Part shown: positions 35,317 to 43,842 of the stretch, in pieces
Layout of the letters: every line of letters starts with the position of its first letter
Numbering within the stretch: the first letter of the stretch is position 1
Assembly: GCA_035519135.1 (NCBI GenBank)
Contig: DATIWX010000130.1
Span: forward strand, 1 to 64,000
Direction of reading: 5' to 3'
Source: VBDM01 sp035519135
GTDB taxonomy: Bacteria; Pseudomonadota; Gammaproteobacteria; Burkholderiales; SG8-39
Length of the DNA stretch: 64,000 nt
Notes under the pieces: generated by a model
Seen by the model: the letters and a program-made list of their open reading frames with translations, nothing else
The model's database searches: none
Told to the model about the DNA's origin: nothing
Made by a program: the position numbers and the translations under genes

Positions 35317-36969
35317 ATGTCAGGCTCGGGCAAGTCCAATCCCTACGAGATCGACCTCGGCAAGAATCCGGCCAACTACGCGCCCCTGACTCCGCTCGGC
35401 TTCATCGAGCGCGCCGCCTATGTGTATCCGGAGCGCCTGGCCGTCGCCCACGGCGCGCGGCGCTTCACCTGGGCGCAAACCTATGCGCGTTGCCGGCGGC
35501 TTGCGTCCGCCCTGGCGCAACGGGGCATCGAGGTCGGGGATACCGTGGCTGCGATGCTCGCGAATACTCCCGAAATGTACGAGTGCCACTTCGGGGTTCC
35601 CATGGCGGGCGCCGTTCTCAACACGCTGAACACGCGCCTGGACGCCGAAGCAATCGCCTTCATGCTTGGACACGGCGGTGCGAAGATCCTAATCACCGAC
35701 CGGGAGTTTTCCGGCACGGTCGAGAAGGCTCTCGCTTCGGTGAAGTTGAAACCGTTCGTGATCGATGTGGAGGACCCCGAGTACACCGGGCCCGGGGAGC
35801 GCATCGGCTCCGCTGAGTACGAGCAGTTCATCGCGTCGGGCGACCCGGGCTACGAATGGGATCCTCCTGAGGATGAATGGAACGCGATTTCCCTCAACTA
35901 CACCTCGGGCACGACAGGCAATCCCAAGGGGGTCGTCTACCACCACCGCGGCGCGTACCTGAACGCGATCTGCAATATCGTGACTTGGGCCATGCCCCAC
36001 CATGCCGTCTATCTGTGGACGCTGCCCATGTTCCATTGCAACGGCTGGTGTTTTCCCTGGTCGATCGCAGCGAACGCTGGTACCAACGTCTGCCTTCGAA
36101 AGGTCGATGCGCGGTCGATCTTCGACGCCATTCGCGCGCACAAGGTGACTCACTACTGCGGCGCGCCGATCGTCCACGCGACGCTCGCCAACGCCGACCC
36201 GAGGCTGCGCGAAGGCATCACGCACAAGGTGCACGCGATGGTCGCGGCCGCCGCGCCGCCCGCCGCGATGATCGAAGGCATGGAGCGAATGGGTTGGGAT
36301 CTCACGCACGTCTACGGACTGACCGAGGTGTACGGCCCGGCGACAGTGTGCGCCAAGCACGAGGAGTGGAGCGGGTTCGACATCGGCAAGCGCACCGAGA
36401 GGAACGGCCGGCAGGGCGTGCGCTACCTCATGGAAGAGGGCCTGACCGTAATGGATCCGTCCACCATGCAGCCGGTTCCGGCGGACGGCGAGACTATGGG
36501 CGAGATCATGTTTCGTGGCAACATCACCATGAAGGGCTACCTGAAGAACGCCAAGGCGACGCAGGAGGCCTTCGCCGGGGGGTGGTTCCATTCGGGCGAT
36601 CTCGCGGTCATGCACCCCGACGGCTACGTCAAGATCAAGGACCGGTCCAAGGACATCATCATCTCCGGCGGCGAGAACATCTCCTCGTTGGAGGTCGAAG
36701 ACGTGCTCTATCGGCACCCGGCCGTTCTTGCCGCGGCGGTGGTCGCCAAGCCGGACTCGAAGTGGGGCGAGACGCCTTGCGCCTTCGTCGAGCTGAAGCC
36801 GGACACCCAGGTGACCGAGAAGGAGCTCATCGACCACTGCCGGGCGCATCTCGCGCGCTTCAAGGCACCGCGCGCGGTGGTGTTCGGCGTGCTGCCCAAG
36901 ACCTCGACCGGCAAGATCCAGAAGTTCGTGTTGCGACAGCAGGCGAAATCCGCGGAAGCTATCGAGTAA
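35317..36969 (+). CDS. AMP-forming acyl-CoA synthetase (AlkK/DmdB-like)
   Basis: 550 residues. Activates a carboxylic acid to its CoA thioester through an acyl-AMP. Motifs: NYTSGTTGNPKGVVYHH (194-210), MFHCNGWCFPW typical of the AlkK / DmdB (medium-chain or methylmercaptopropionate) group, YGLTEVYGPAT, and catalytic K533 in LPKTSTGKIQKF. I set the start at ATG 35317; 13 upstream codons from 35278 look non-coding. It heads an operon-like series with a crotonase and a Liv transporter, so it probably activates the acid imported by that transporter (inference). Confidence 0.9.
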   Translation: MSGSGKSNPYEIDLGKNPANYAPLTPLGFIERAAYVYPERLAVAHGARRFTWAQTYARCRRLASALAQRGIEVGDTVAAMLANTPEMYECHFGVPMAGAVLNTLNTRLDAEAIAFMLGHGGAKILITDREFSGTVEKALASVKLKPFVIDVEDPEYTGPGERIGSAEYEQFIASGDPGYEWDPPEDEWNAISLNYTSGTTGNPKGVVYHHRGAYLNAICNIVTWAMPHHAVYLWTLPMFHCNGWCFPWSIAANAGTNVCLRKVDARSIFDAIRAHKVTHYCGAPIVHATLANADPRLREGITHKVHAMVAAAAPPAAMIEGMERMGWDLTHVYGLTEVYGPATVCAKHEEWSGFDIGKRTERNGRQGVRYLMEEGLTVMDPSTMQPVPADGETMGEIMFRGNITMKGYLKNAKATQEAFAGGWFHSGDLAVMHPDGYVKIKDRSKDIIISGGENISSLEVEDVLYRHPAVLAAAVVAKPDSKWGETPCAFVELKPDTQVTEKELIDHCRAHLARFKAPRAVVFGVLPKTSTGKIQKFVLRQQAKSAEAIE

Positions 36970-36979
36970 GGAGGCCGCC

Positions 36980-37783
36980 ATGAACGCGCCCGGCAAGAGC
37001 GAAGTCGAGGCACCCTACGTCCTGCGTGAGGACAACGAGGGGATCACTACGCTAACGCTGAACCGGGGCGAGCGCATGAACCCGCTGTCGACCGCGATGC
37101 TCGCCGCGCTGCAGGCCGAGACAGACCGGCTTGCCGACGACGTTGCGATCAAGGTGGTGGTGCTGGCGGCAGCGGGAAGGCACTTCTGCGCCGGGCACGA
37201 TCTCAGGGAAATGCGCGAGCACCCGACCAAGAAATGGCAGCGCGGGCTGTTCGATCAGTGCAGCCGCGTGATGCTGTCTCTGACCCGCCTTCCGCAGCCA
37301 GTGATTGCGAGAGTGCAGGGCGTGGCGGTCGCGGCGGGCTGCCAGCTGGTGTCTATGTGCGATCTGGCGGTGGCGAGCGACGCCGCGCAGTTTGCCCTGC
37401 CGGGAATCAAGAGCGGCATTTTCTGCACGACGCCGGGAGTCGGCGTGGCCCGCAACATTTCGCGCAAGCATGCACTAGAGATGCTTTTTACCGGCGATCC
37501 TATCGACGCCGGCACTGCGCTTTCCTGGGGGCTGGTGAACCGCGTCGTACCGCCCTCCCGGCTCGAAGAGGAGACCGACAATCTTGCGCGGAAGATCCTC
37601 GCCCACAGTGGCGCGGTGGTCACCATGGGCAAGCAATTCTTCTACGATCAGGTGGAGAAGGGCTTCAAGGATGCCTATTCGCTCGCATCCGAGGGTATGG
37701 CCTGCAACATGATGCTGGCGGACGCGGCCGAAGGCATCGATGCCTTCCTCGCCAAGCGCAAGCCGCGCTGGCGCGGCAAGTAG
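36980..37783 (+). CDS. ECHDC3-like crotonase-family protein
   Basis: 267 residues, enoyl-CoA hydratase/isomerase fold. Oxyanion-hole segments are HFCAGHDLREM (69-79) and VQGVAVAAGCQLVSMCDLAVAS. Its closest pattern in my memory is the ECHDC3 group (SGIFCTTPGVGVARNISRKHALEMLFTGDPIDA). The two glutamates that catalyse hydration in classical enoyl-CoA hydratase are replaced by Q122 and G142, so it is probably not an ordinary hydratase. It starts 10 bases after the acyl-CoA ligase with AAGGAGG ahead of the ATG. Confidence 0.88.
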   Translation: MNAPGKSEVEAPYVLREDNEGITTLTLNRGERMNPLSTAMLAALQAETDRLADDVAIKVVVLAAAGRHFCAGHDLREMREHPTKKWQRGLFDQCSRVMLSLTRLPQPVIARVQGVAVAAGCQLVSMCDLAVASDAAQFALPGIKSGIFCTTPGVGVARNISRKHALEMLFTGDPIDAGTALSWGLVNRVVPPSRLEEETDNLARKILAHSGAVVTMGKQFFYDQVEKGFKDAYSLASEGMACNMMLADAAEGIDAFLAKRKPRWRGK

Positions 37784-37873
37784 TCCGCCCACAATTGCCC
37801 GATCGCCGGTCCTCGTCGATAATCCCAGCCTTCGGGGAGGAGCAGCCGGCCGCACCACGGCGGGCCGTGTCGC

Positions 37874-38629
37874 ATGATCGACGACAGCATTCTTGAAACG
37901 CGCGGGCTGACCAAGGAGTTCAGGGGTTTTGTCGCGGTCAAGGACGTCGACCTGAAAGTCAGCCGCGGCAGCATCCACGCGCTCATCGGGCCCAACGGCG
38001 CCGGCAAGACCACCTGCTTCAACCTGCTGACGCACTTCCTCGTGCCGACCCGTGGAAGGATTTTCTACAAGGGGAGCGACATCACTGGCTCCGGCCCGGC
38101 GACGATCGCGCGCATGGGGCTGATACGCTCGTTCCAGATCTCGGCGGTGTTTCCGCATCTGAGCGTCCTCGAGAACGTGCGCATCGCCCTGCAGCGCAAG
38201 CGTGGCGGATCGTTCGATTTCTGGCGCACCGAGCGCCTGCTCGCGCGACTGAACGGCAGGGCACACGAGCTGCTCGACTCGGTCGGCCTCGCGGAATTCG
38301 AGGATGCCATCGCCGTGGAGCTGCCGTACGGACGCAAGCGCGCTCTCGAGATCGCGACCACCCTGGCGCTGGAGCCGGAGATGCTGCTGCTCGACGAGCC
38401 TACCGCGGGCATGGCCCACGAGGACGTGGAGCGCATCGCCGCGCTGATCAAGCGCGTCGCAGCCGACCGCACCGTGCTAATGGTCGAGCACAACCTGAAC
38501 GTGGTCGCGAAGCTTTCCGACCGGATAACGGTACTCGCGCGCGGTGAGATCATCGCCGAAGGGAACTACGAGACCGTGTCGAAGCACCCCGACGTGATCC
38601 AGGCCTATCTGGGGTCCGAGCATGACTGA
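37874..38629 (+). CDS. livG: Branched-chain-type ABC transporter ATPase LivG
   Basis: 251-residue ABC ATPase of the LivG group. Walker A GPNGAGKTTC, the LivG-type loop QISAVFPHLSVLENVRIALQ, a signature region LPYGRKRALEIATTLA (degenerate, as is usual in LivG), Walker B LLLDEPTAGM and the switch histidine in VEHNLNVV. Energises uptake with LivF and the permeases LivH and LivM. Overlaps livF by 8 bases. The 90-base gap upstream contains GATAAT (37820-37825) as a possible internal promoter. Confidence 0.93.
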   Translation: MIDDSILETRGLTKEFRGFVAVKDVDLKVSRGSIHALIGPNGAGKTTCFNLLTHFLVPTRGRIFYKGSDITGSGPATIARMGLIRSFQISAVFPHLSVLENVRIALQRKRGGSFDFWRTERLLARLNGRAHELLDSVGLAEFEDAIAVELPYGRKRALEIATTLALEPEMLLLDEPTAGMAHEDVERIAALIKRVAADRTVLMVEHNLNVVAKLSDRITVLARGEIIAEGNYETVSKHPDVIQAYLGSEHD

Positions 38630-39329
38630 CGCGCCGCTACTCTTCGTGAGTGGCCTGAATGCCTGGTATGGCGAGTCGCATATCCTGCACGGCGTGGAAT
38701 TCGAAGTGCATCGCGGGGAGGTGGTGACGCTCCTCGGCCGCAACGGTGCCGGCAAGACTACGACGCTGAAGTCGGTTATGGGCATGGTCGCGCGCCGCCA
38801 GGGCTCGGTGCGGTTCGAGGGCAGGGAGACGATCACGCTTCCGTCGGATCGCATCGCCAGGCTGGGTCTCGCGTTCTGCCCCGAGGAGCGCGGCATCTTT
38901 GCCAGCCTCGACGTGGAGGAAAACCTGCTCCTTCCTCCTGAAGTCCGCCGGGGCGGCTTCGCGCTGGGGCAGGTTTTCGAGCTGTTTCCGAACCTGAAGG
39001 AGCGGCTGTCCAGCCAGGGCACCAAGCTCTCCGGAGGCGAGCAGCAGATGCTGGCGATCGGCCGCATCCTGCGCACGGGGGCGAGGCTGCTGCTCCTCGA
39101 CGAGCCCACCGAGGGGCTGGCTCCGGTGATCGTGCAGCAGATCAGCCAGACCATCTCGCGGCTCAAGGCCGAAGGGTTTACCATCCTCCTGGTCGAGCAG
39201 AATTTCCGCTTTGCTTCGCGGATCGCCGACCGCCACTACGTGATGGAGAACGGCCGGATAGTGGACATGATCCGGAACACGGAGCTAGAGTCCAGTCTCG
39301 CAAAGATACACGAGTACCTGGGCGTGTAA
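38622..39329 (+). CDS. livF: Branched-chain-type ABC transporter ATPase LivF
   Basis: 235-residue ABC ATPase of the LivF group: Walker A GRNGAGKTTT, GLAFCPEERGIFASLDVEENLLLP, signature LSGGEQQMLAIGRIL, Walker B LLLLDEPTEGLAPVI and VEQNFRFASRIADRHYVMENG. Second ATPase of the heterodimer with LivG. Followed by the receptor gene after 38 bases. Confidence 0.93.
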   Translation: MTDAPLLFVSGLNAWYGESHILHGVEFEVHRGEVVTLLGRNGAGKTTTLKSVMGMVARRQGSVRFEGRETITLPSDRIARLGLAFCPEERGIFASLDVEENLLLPPEVRRGGFALGQVFELFPNLKERLSSQGTKLSGGEQQMLAIGRILRTGARLLLLDEPTEGLAPVIVQQISQTISRLKAEGFTILLVEQNFRFASRIADRHYVMENGRIVDMIRNTELESSLAKIHEYLGV

Positions 39330-39367
39330 TCACGCAGATTCGATCAACCAAAGGAGTAGAGGACACC

Positions 39368-40588
39368 ATGCAATCCAAACATAACCTGTTTATTGCCGTC
39401 CCGCTGGCGCTCGCCGCCGCATTGGTGGCTCCCGGTGCGCGGGCACAAGTCTCCGACGGCGTCGTCAAGATCGGAGTCCTATCCGACATGTCCAGCCTCT
39501 ACTCGGATATCGGGGGCGGCGGATCGGCGGTCGCGGCGCGCCTTGCGATCGACGACTTCGCTCCCGCGAAGCACGGCATGAAAGTGGAACTCATTTCCGC
39601 CGATCACCTGAACAAGCCCGATGTGGGTTCGAGCATCGCGCGCCAGTGGTACGACGTGGACAAGGTGGACGTCATCGTCGACGTTCCGACCTCGTCGGTC
39701 GCGCTCGCCATCAACCAGGTGACCCGTGAGAAAGGCAAGGCCTTCCTTGTGTCGGGCGCCGCAAGCTCGGATCTCACCGGCAAGGCCTGCTCGCCCAACA
39801 CCATCCACTGGACCTACGACACCTGGATGCTCGCCAACGGAACCGGTAACGCCATCGTGAAGACGGGCGGTGACTCTTGGTACTTTATCACCGCCGACTA
39901 TGCGTTCGGCCTGGCGCTGGAGCGCGACACCGAGGCCGTGGTGCTGAAGAACGGCGGCAAGGTGCTCGGCAAGGTGCGGCATCCGCTCAACGCGCAGGAT
40001 TTCTCCTCGTTCCTGCTGCAAGCCCAGGCATCCAAGGCGAAGATTATCGGGCTCGCCAACGCGGGCGGCGATACGACCAACGCGATCAAGCAGGCCGCCG
40101 AGTTCGGTATCGTCAAGGGTGGACAGAGCCTCGCCGGCATGCTGGTGTTTATCTCCGACGTGCATGGGCTGGGTCTGGACAAGGCGCAAGGACTGATCTT
40201 CACCGAGACCTTCTACTGGGACTTGAACGACGCCACCCGCGCTTTCGCCAAGCGCTTCGCGGCGGCGAACAACGGCAAATATCCGACCATGGTCCAGGCG
40301 GGCGTGTATTCGACGATCATGCACTATCTCAAGGCAGTCGAAGCCGGCAAGACCGACGATGGCACCAAGACCATCGCCAAGATGAAGGAGCTTCCGACCG
40401 ACGATCCGCTGTTCGGCAAGGGTCGCGTGCGCATGGACGGCCGCAAAATTCACCCGGCCTACCTGGTGGAAGTGAAGAAGCCCTCCGAGTCCAAGGGTCC
40501 TTACGACTACTACAAGATCCGCGCGACCATCCCGGCCGACCAGGCATTCCGGCCGCTGAACGACGGCGGGTGCTCGCTGGTCAAGTGA
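39368..40588 (+). CDS. livK: Liv-type ABC transporter substrate-binding protein
   Basis: 406-residue periplasmic receptor of the peripla_BP_6 type with signal peptide ending PGARA-Q (about residue 27). The mature part starts VSDGVVKIGVLSDMSSLYSDIGG, then VDVIVDVPTSSVALAINQV and WYFITADYAFGLALERDT. This pattern is common among receptors for aromatic or short organic acids in Burkholderiales. AAGGAG lies 11 bases before the ATG. Placed between the ATPases and the permeases in one operon. Ligand not identifiable by eye. Confidence 0.92.
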   Translation: MQSKHNLFIAVPLALAAALVAPGARAQVSDGVVKIGVLSDMSSLYSDIGGGGSAVAARLAIDDFAPAKHGMKVELISADHLNKPDVGSSIARQWYDVDKVDVIVDVPTSSVALAINQVTREKGKAFLVSGAASSDLTGKACSPNTIHWTYDTWMLANGTGNAIVKTGGDSWYFITADYAFGLALERDTEAVVLKNGGKVLGKVRHPLNAQDFSSFLLQAQASKAKIIGLANAGGDTTNAIKQAAEFGIVKGGQSLAGMLVFISDVHGLGLDKAQGLIFTETFYWDLNDATRAFAKRFAAANNGKYPTMVQAGVYSTIMHYLKAVEAGKTDDGTKTIAKMKELPTDDPLFGKGRVRMDGRKIHPAYLVEVKKPSESKGPYDYYKIRATIPADQAFRPLNDGGCSLVK

Positions 40589-40676
40589 CATTCGGGCGGA
40601 GGCCCGAATGTCATCCCGAGCGCAGCGAGGGATCTGTGCCGGTTCCGGAGATCCCCCGGCCTTCGGCCTCGGGATG
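40586..40676. repeat. Double palindromic element between livK and livH
   Basis: Two inverted repeats in series. First: a 12-bp perfect stem (TGACATTCGGGC, 40586-40597, against 40602-40613) with loop GGAG, including the livK stop codon. Second: CATCCCGAG at 40612-40620 pairs with 40668-40676, and inside it GGGATCT (40629-40635) pairs with AGATCCC (40649-40655). The second resembles a dispersed repeat I recall from many bacterial genomes (catcccgagcgcagcgagg type). It ends 11 bases before the livH ATG and leaves no visible ribosome site. Confidence 0.75.
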
Positions 40677-40687
40677 AGTCTGCCCTG

Positions 40688-41572
40688 ATGGAAATCTTCG
40701 GCATACCGACGCAGGCGCTGTTCGGGCAGCTCCTTATCGGGCTGATCAACGGCTCGTTCTACGCGCTGCTCTCGCTCGGCTTGGCGGTGATTTTCGGGCT
40801 GTTGAATATCATCAATTTCACCCACGGCGCGCAGTACATGATGGGAGCGTTCTGCGCGTATTTCCTTCTCACCAAGCTCGGCGTTGGCTATTGGTGGGCG
40901 CTCGCGATCGTGCCGGTCGCAGTCGGCGCCCTGGGCATCGCCATCGAGCGGCTGATGCTCGCGAGGCTCTACAAGCTCGATCACCTGTACGGGCTGCTCC
41001 TCACGTTCGGCCTGGCGCTCATCATCCAGGGGATTTTCCGCCAGCAATACGGCACTTCGGGAATTCCCTACGCGATGCCGGGCGAGCTCGCCGGCGGCCG
41101 CAACCTCGGCTTCATGTTCCTGCCGAACTACCGCGCCTGGGTGATCGTGGCCTCGCTCGCGACCTGTCTCGCCACCTGGTTCGTTATCGAAAAGACGAAG
41201 CTCGGCTCCTACCTGCGCGCTGCGACCGAGAACCCCGAGTTGGTGCGCGCTTTCGGCGTGAACGTGCCGCGCATGATTACCCTGACCTACGGCTTCGGCG
41301 TGGCGCTCGCGGCCTTCGCGGGCGTAATGGCGGGACCGATCTACCAGGTCAACCCCCTGATGGGAGCGGACCTCATCATCGTCGTATTCGCGGTGGTGGT
41401 GATCGGCGGCATGGGCTCGATCATGGGGTCGATCGTGACGGGTTTCGCGCTGGGGCTGATCGAAGGCCTGACGAAAGTGTTCTATCCCGAGGCATCGAAT
41501 ACCGTGATCTTCATCATCATGGCGATCGTCCTCATAATCAAGCCGGCCGGCCTTTTCGGCACGCAGCGATGA
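40688..41572 (+). CDS. livH: Branched-chain-type ABC transporter permease LivH
   Basis: 294-residue inner-membrane permease with about eight transmembrane segments. LivH hallmarks: QLLIGLINGSFYALLSLGLAVIFG, LLNIINFTHGAQYMMGAF, LRAATENPELVRAFGVN (ATPase-contact loop) and VFAVVVIGGMGSIMGSIVTG. Forms the channel with LivM. No Shine-Dalgarno is visible because the preceding palindromic element reaches to 11 bases from the ATG, as also seen at lpd. Confidence 0.93.
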   Translation: MEIFGIPTQALFGQLLIGLINGSFYALLSLGLAVIFGLLNIINFTHGAQYMMGAFCAYFLLTKLGVGYWWALAIVPVAVGALGIAIERLMLARLYKLDHLYGLLLTFGLALIIQGIFRQQYGTSGIPYAMPGELAGGRNLGFMFLPNYRAWVIVASLATCLATWFVIEKTKLGSYLRAATENPELVRAFGVNVPRMITLTYGFGVALAAFAGVMAGPIYQVNPLMGADLIIVVFAVVVIGGMGSIMGSIVTGFALGLIEGLTKVFYPEASNTVIFIIMAIVLIIKPAGLFGTQR

Positions 41573-41586
41573 GGCTCGCCTAGACC

Positions 41587-42555
41587 ATGTCCGCAGTCCC
41601 CGAGCTGTCCATCGGCGCCGGACGGGCAAACGGCCTCGCGCACCAGCGCGTCGCCTTCCTCGCCATGCTGGCGTTCTTCCTGCTCGCGCCGCTCGTTGCC
41701 TATCCGATCTTTCTGATGAAGGTGATGTGCTTCGCTCTGTTCGCTTGCGCATTCAACCTGCTGATCGGCTACGGCGGGCTGCTGTCCTTCGGCCACGCGA
41801 TGTTCCTCGGCACCGCAGGCTACGCCTCGGCGCACGCCGCGAAGGTCTGGGGGTTTCAACCCGAGTTCGCGATCCTTTTCGGGACCGCGTGCGCCGCGCT
41901 GCTCGGAGTGGTGACCGGGCTGCTGGCTATCCGGCGCCAGGGCATCTACTTTGCGATGATCACCCTTGCCCTCTCTCAAATGGTGTACTTCTTCTACCTC
42001 CAGACACCGTTTACCGGAGGCGAGGACGGAATTCAGGCGGTGTCGCGCGGGAGGCTCTTTGGCCTGATCGATCTCAGCAACCAGTGGACGATGTACGCGC
42101 TCGTCCTGGCGGTGTTCGTGGGCGGTTTTCTGCTGATCCACCGCACGGTACATTCGCCGTTCGGGCAGGTCCTCAAGGCGATTCGCGAGAACGAGCCGCG
42201 CGCGCTGTCCCTGGGCTACGACGTCAACCGCTACAAGCTGCTTGCCTACGTGCTTTCGGCGACGCTCGCGGGCCTCGCCGGGGCGACCAAGGCGCTGGTG
42301 TTCGAGCTGGCTTCGCTCACCGACGTTCATTGGACCATGTCCGGAGAGGTGGTGCTGATGACCTTGCTCGGGGGGCTGGGAACGGTCTTCGGGCCCGTGG
42401 TCGGAGCGCTGATCATCGTCTCCATGGAGAACTACCTCGCGCAGCTCGGCTCCTGGGTGACGGTCACGCAGGGTGCGATCTTCGTGATATGCGTGCTGAG
42501 CTTCCGCCGCGGAGTCGTCGGCGAACTGGGGCACTGGCTGAAGAAGCCGCTGTAG
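41587..42555 (+). CDS. livM: Branched-chain-type ABC transporter permease LivM
   Basis: 322-residue permease, about eight to nine transmembrane segments, with LLIGYGGLLSFGHAMFLGTAGY, GIYFAMITLALSQMVYF, the ATPase-contact loop IRENEPRALSLGYDVNRYKLLAYVLS and LLGGLGTVFGPVVGALI. Last gene of the ligase-crotonase-liv series; its stop is 4 bases from the 3' end of the convergent CoA-transferase gene. Confidence 0.93.
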   Translation: MSAVPELSIGAGRANGLAHQRVAFLAMLAFFLLAPLVAYPIFLMKVMCFALFACAFNLLIGYGGLLSFGHAMFLGTAGYASAHAAKVWGFQPEFAILFGTACAALLGVVTGLLAIRRQGIYFAMITLALSQMVYFFYLQTPFTGGEDGIQAVSRGRLFGLIDLSNQWTMYALVLAVFVGGFLLIHRTVHSPFGQVLKAIRENEPRALSLGYDVNRYKLLAYVLSATLAGLAGATKALVFELASLTDVHWTMSGEVVLMTLLGGLGTVFGPVVGALIIVSMENYLAQLGSWVTVTQGAIFVICVLSFRRGVVGELGHWLKKPL

Positions 42556-42559
42556 AGCG

Positions 42560-43783
42560 CTAGATGATCTTCTGGGCGGCGAGGCGATCGAGTTCCGCAT
42601 CGTCGATTCCGAGAACGCCAGCAAGCACTTCGCGCGTGTGCTGCCCCAGTAAGGGCGGCGGCACCGTGTACTCGACCGGGGTGTCGGAGAAGCGCATCGG
42701 GCTCGCGACCCCGGCCATGTAGCCCGAGAGCGGGTGCGGCATCTCGATTTTCAGGCCGCGGTGTCTGACCTGCGGATCCTCGAAGACTTCCTCGTAGTTG
42801 TTGATCGGGCCGCAGGGCACATTGGCAGCATCGAGGCGTCCGATCCAGTCGCGGTTCGAGCGTTTCTCCATGATCTCCTGCACGATCGGGATCAGCACGG
42901 CGCGGTTGCGGATGCGGTCGGGCATGGTTCTGAAGCGTGGATCGGCAGCGAGGTCCGACCGTTCGGCCGCCGCGCAGAAGCTCGCCCACTGGCTGTCGTT
43001 GCCTGCGCCGAGGATCAGATGTCCGTCGGCCGTGGCGAATACTTCGTAGGGGAGCAGATTCGGGTGCGCGTTGCCCCAGCGCCTCGGTAACGTTCCAGAG
43101 TGGAAGTAGTTGAAGATCTGGTTGGCGCCGAAGGCAACGATGGTGTCGAGCAGCGCGATGTCTATGTATTGGCCCCGTCCGCTGCGCTCGCGGAGCGCGA
43201 TCGCAGCGGTAATGGCGAGGCTCGCGTACATTCCCGCCATGACGTCGGTCACCGCGATACCGACCTTCTGCGGGCCGCCTCCCGGGAGCTCGTCGCGTTC
43301 TCCGGTGATGCTCATCAGCCCGCCCATGCCCTGGAAGATGAAGTCATAGCCCGGAAGGTGGGCGCGCGGACCGCTCTGCCCGTACCCGGTGACCGAGCAA
43401 TAGATGATGCGCGGATTACCGTTCTTCAGGTCGTCGTATCCGAGCCCGTATTTCGCCAGGCCGCCGACCTTGTAGTTCTCGATCAGCACATCGGACTTCG
43501 CCGCCAGCCTGCGCGCGATCTCCGCGCCCGCGGGCTTCGAGATGTCCAGCGTGACCGACTTCTTGCCCCGGTTTACCGAGAGGAAATAGGCGGACTCCCG
43601 GGTCTCCTTTCCGCCGCTGTCCTTGAGAAACGGCGGGCCCCAGCTGCGCGTGTCGTCCCCCGATCCGGGCCGCTCGACCTTGATCACCTCGGCGCCGAGG
43701 TCCGCGAGGTTCTGCGAAGCCCAGGGACCCGCGAGCACGCGCGTGAGATCGAGAACGCGGATGTGCGAGAGGGGACGTCGCAT
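42560..43783 (-). CDS. Class III CoA-transferase (CaiB/BaiF family)
   Basis: 407 residues. Transfers CoA between carboxylic acids through an enzyme-bound aspartyl anhydride. The catalytic aspartate is D147 in HLPGYDFIFQGMGGL, preceded by CSVTGYGQSGPRA; the N-terminus is the usual RVLDLTRVLAGPWASQNLADLGAEVIKVE. The start is set at MRRPLSHIRV, since the extra upstream codons overlap the divergent etfB promoter region. Sits between the Liv operon and etfBA and probably handles the same family of CoA esters. Substrates unknown. Confidence 0.93.
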   Translation of the reverse strand: MRRPLSHIRVLDLTRVLAGPWASQNLADLGAEVIKVERPGSGDDTRSWGPPFLKDSGGKETRESAYFLSVNRGKKSVTLDISKPAGAEIARRLAAKSDVLIENYKVGGLAKYGLGYDDLKNGNPRIIYCSVTGYGQSGPRAHLPGYDFIFQGMGGLMSITGERDELPGGGPQKVGIAVTDVMAGMYASLAITAAIALRERSGRGQYIDIALLDTIVAFGANQIFNYFHSGTLPRRWGNAHPNLLPYEVFATADGHLILGAGNDSQWASFCAAAERSDLAADPRFRTMPDRIRNRAVLIPIVQEIMEKRSNRDWIGRLDAANVPCGPINNYEEVFEDPQVRHRGLKIEMPHPLSGYMAGVASPMRFSDTPVEYTVPPPLLGQHTREVLAGVLGIDDAELDRLAAQKII

Positions 43784-43807
43784 GGGGACGATTCGGGACG
43801 GGGCGAT

Positions 43808-43813
43808 TATAAT
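43808..43813 (+). promoter_or_regulatory. Possible -10 box for etfBA
   Basis: TATAAT 29 bases before the etfB ATG in the divergent gap with the CoA-transferase gene. No convincing -35. Weak prediction. Confidence 0.35.
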
Positions 43814-43842
43814 CCGTATGGCTTCTTCAAAATACGACGTCA

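Noticed and set aside
39479..41752. 757-codon open frame on the minus strand
   Set aside because: Antisense to livK and livH; charged low-complexity product without motifs.
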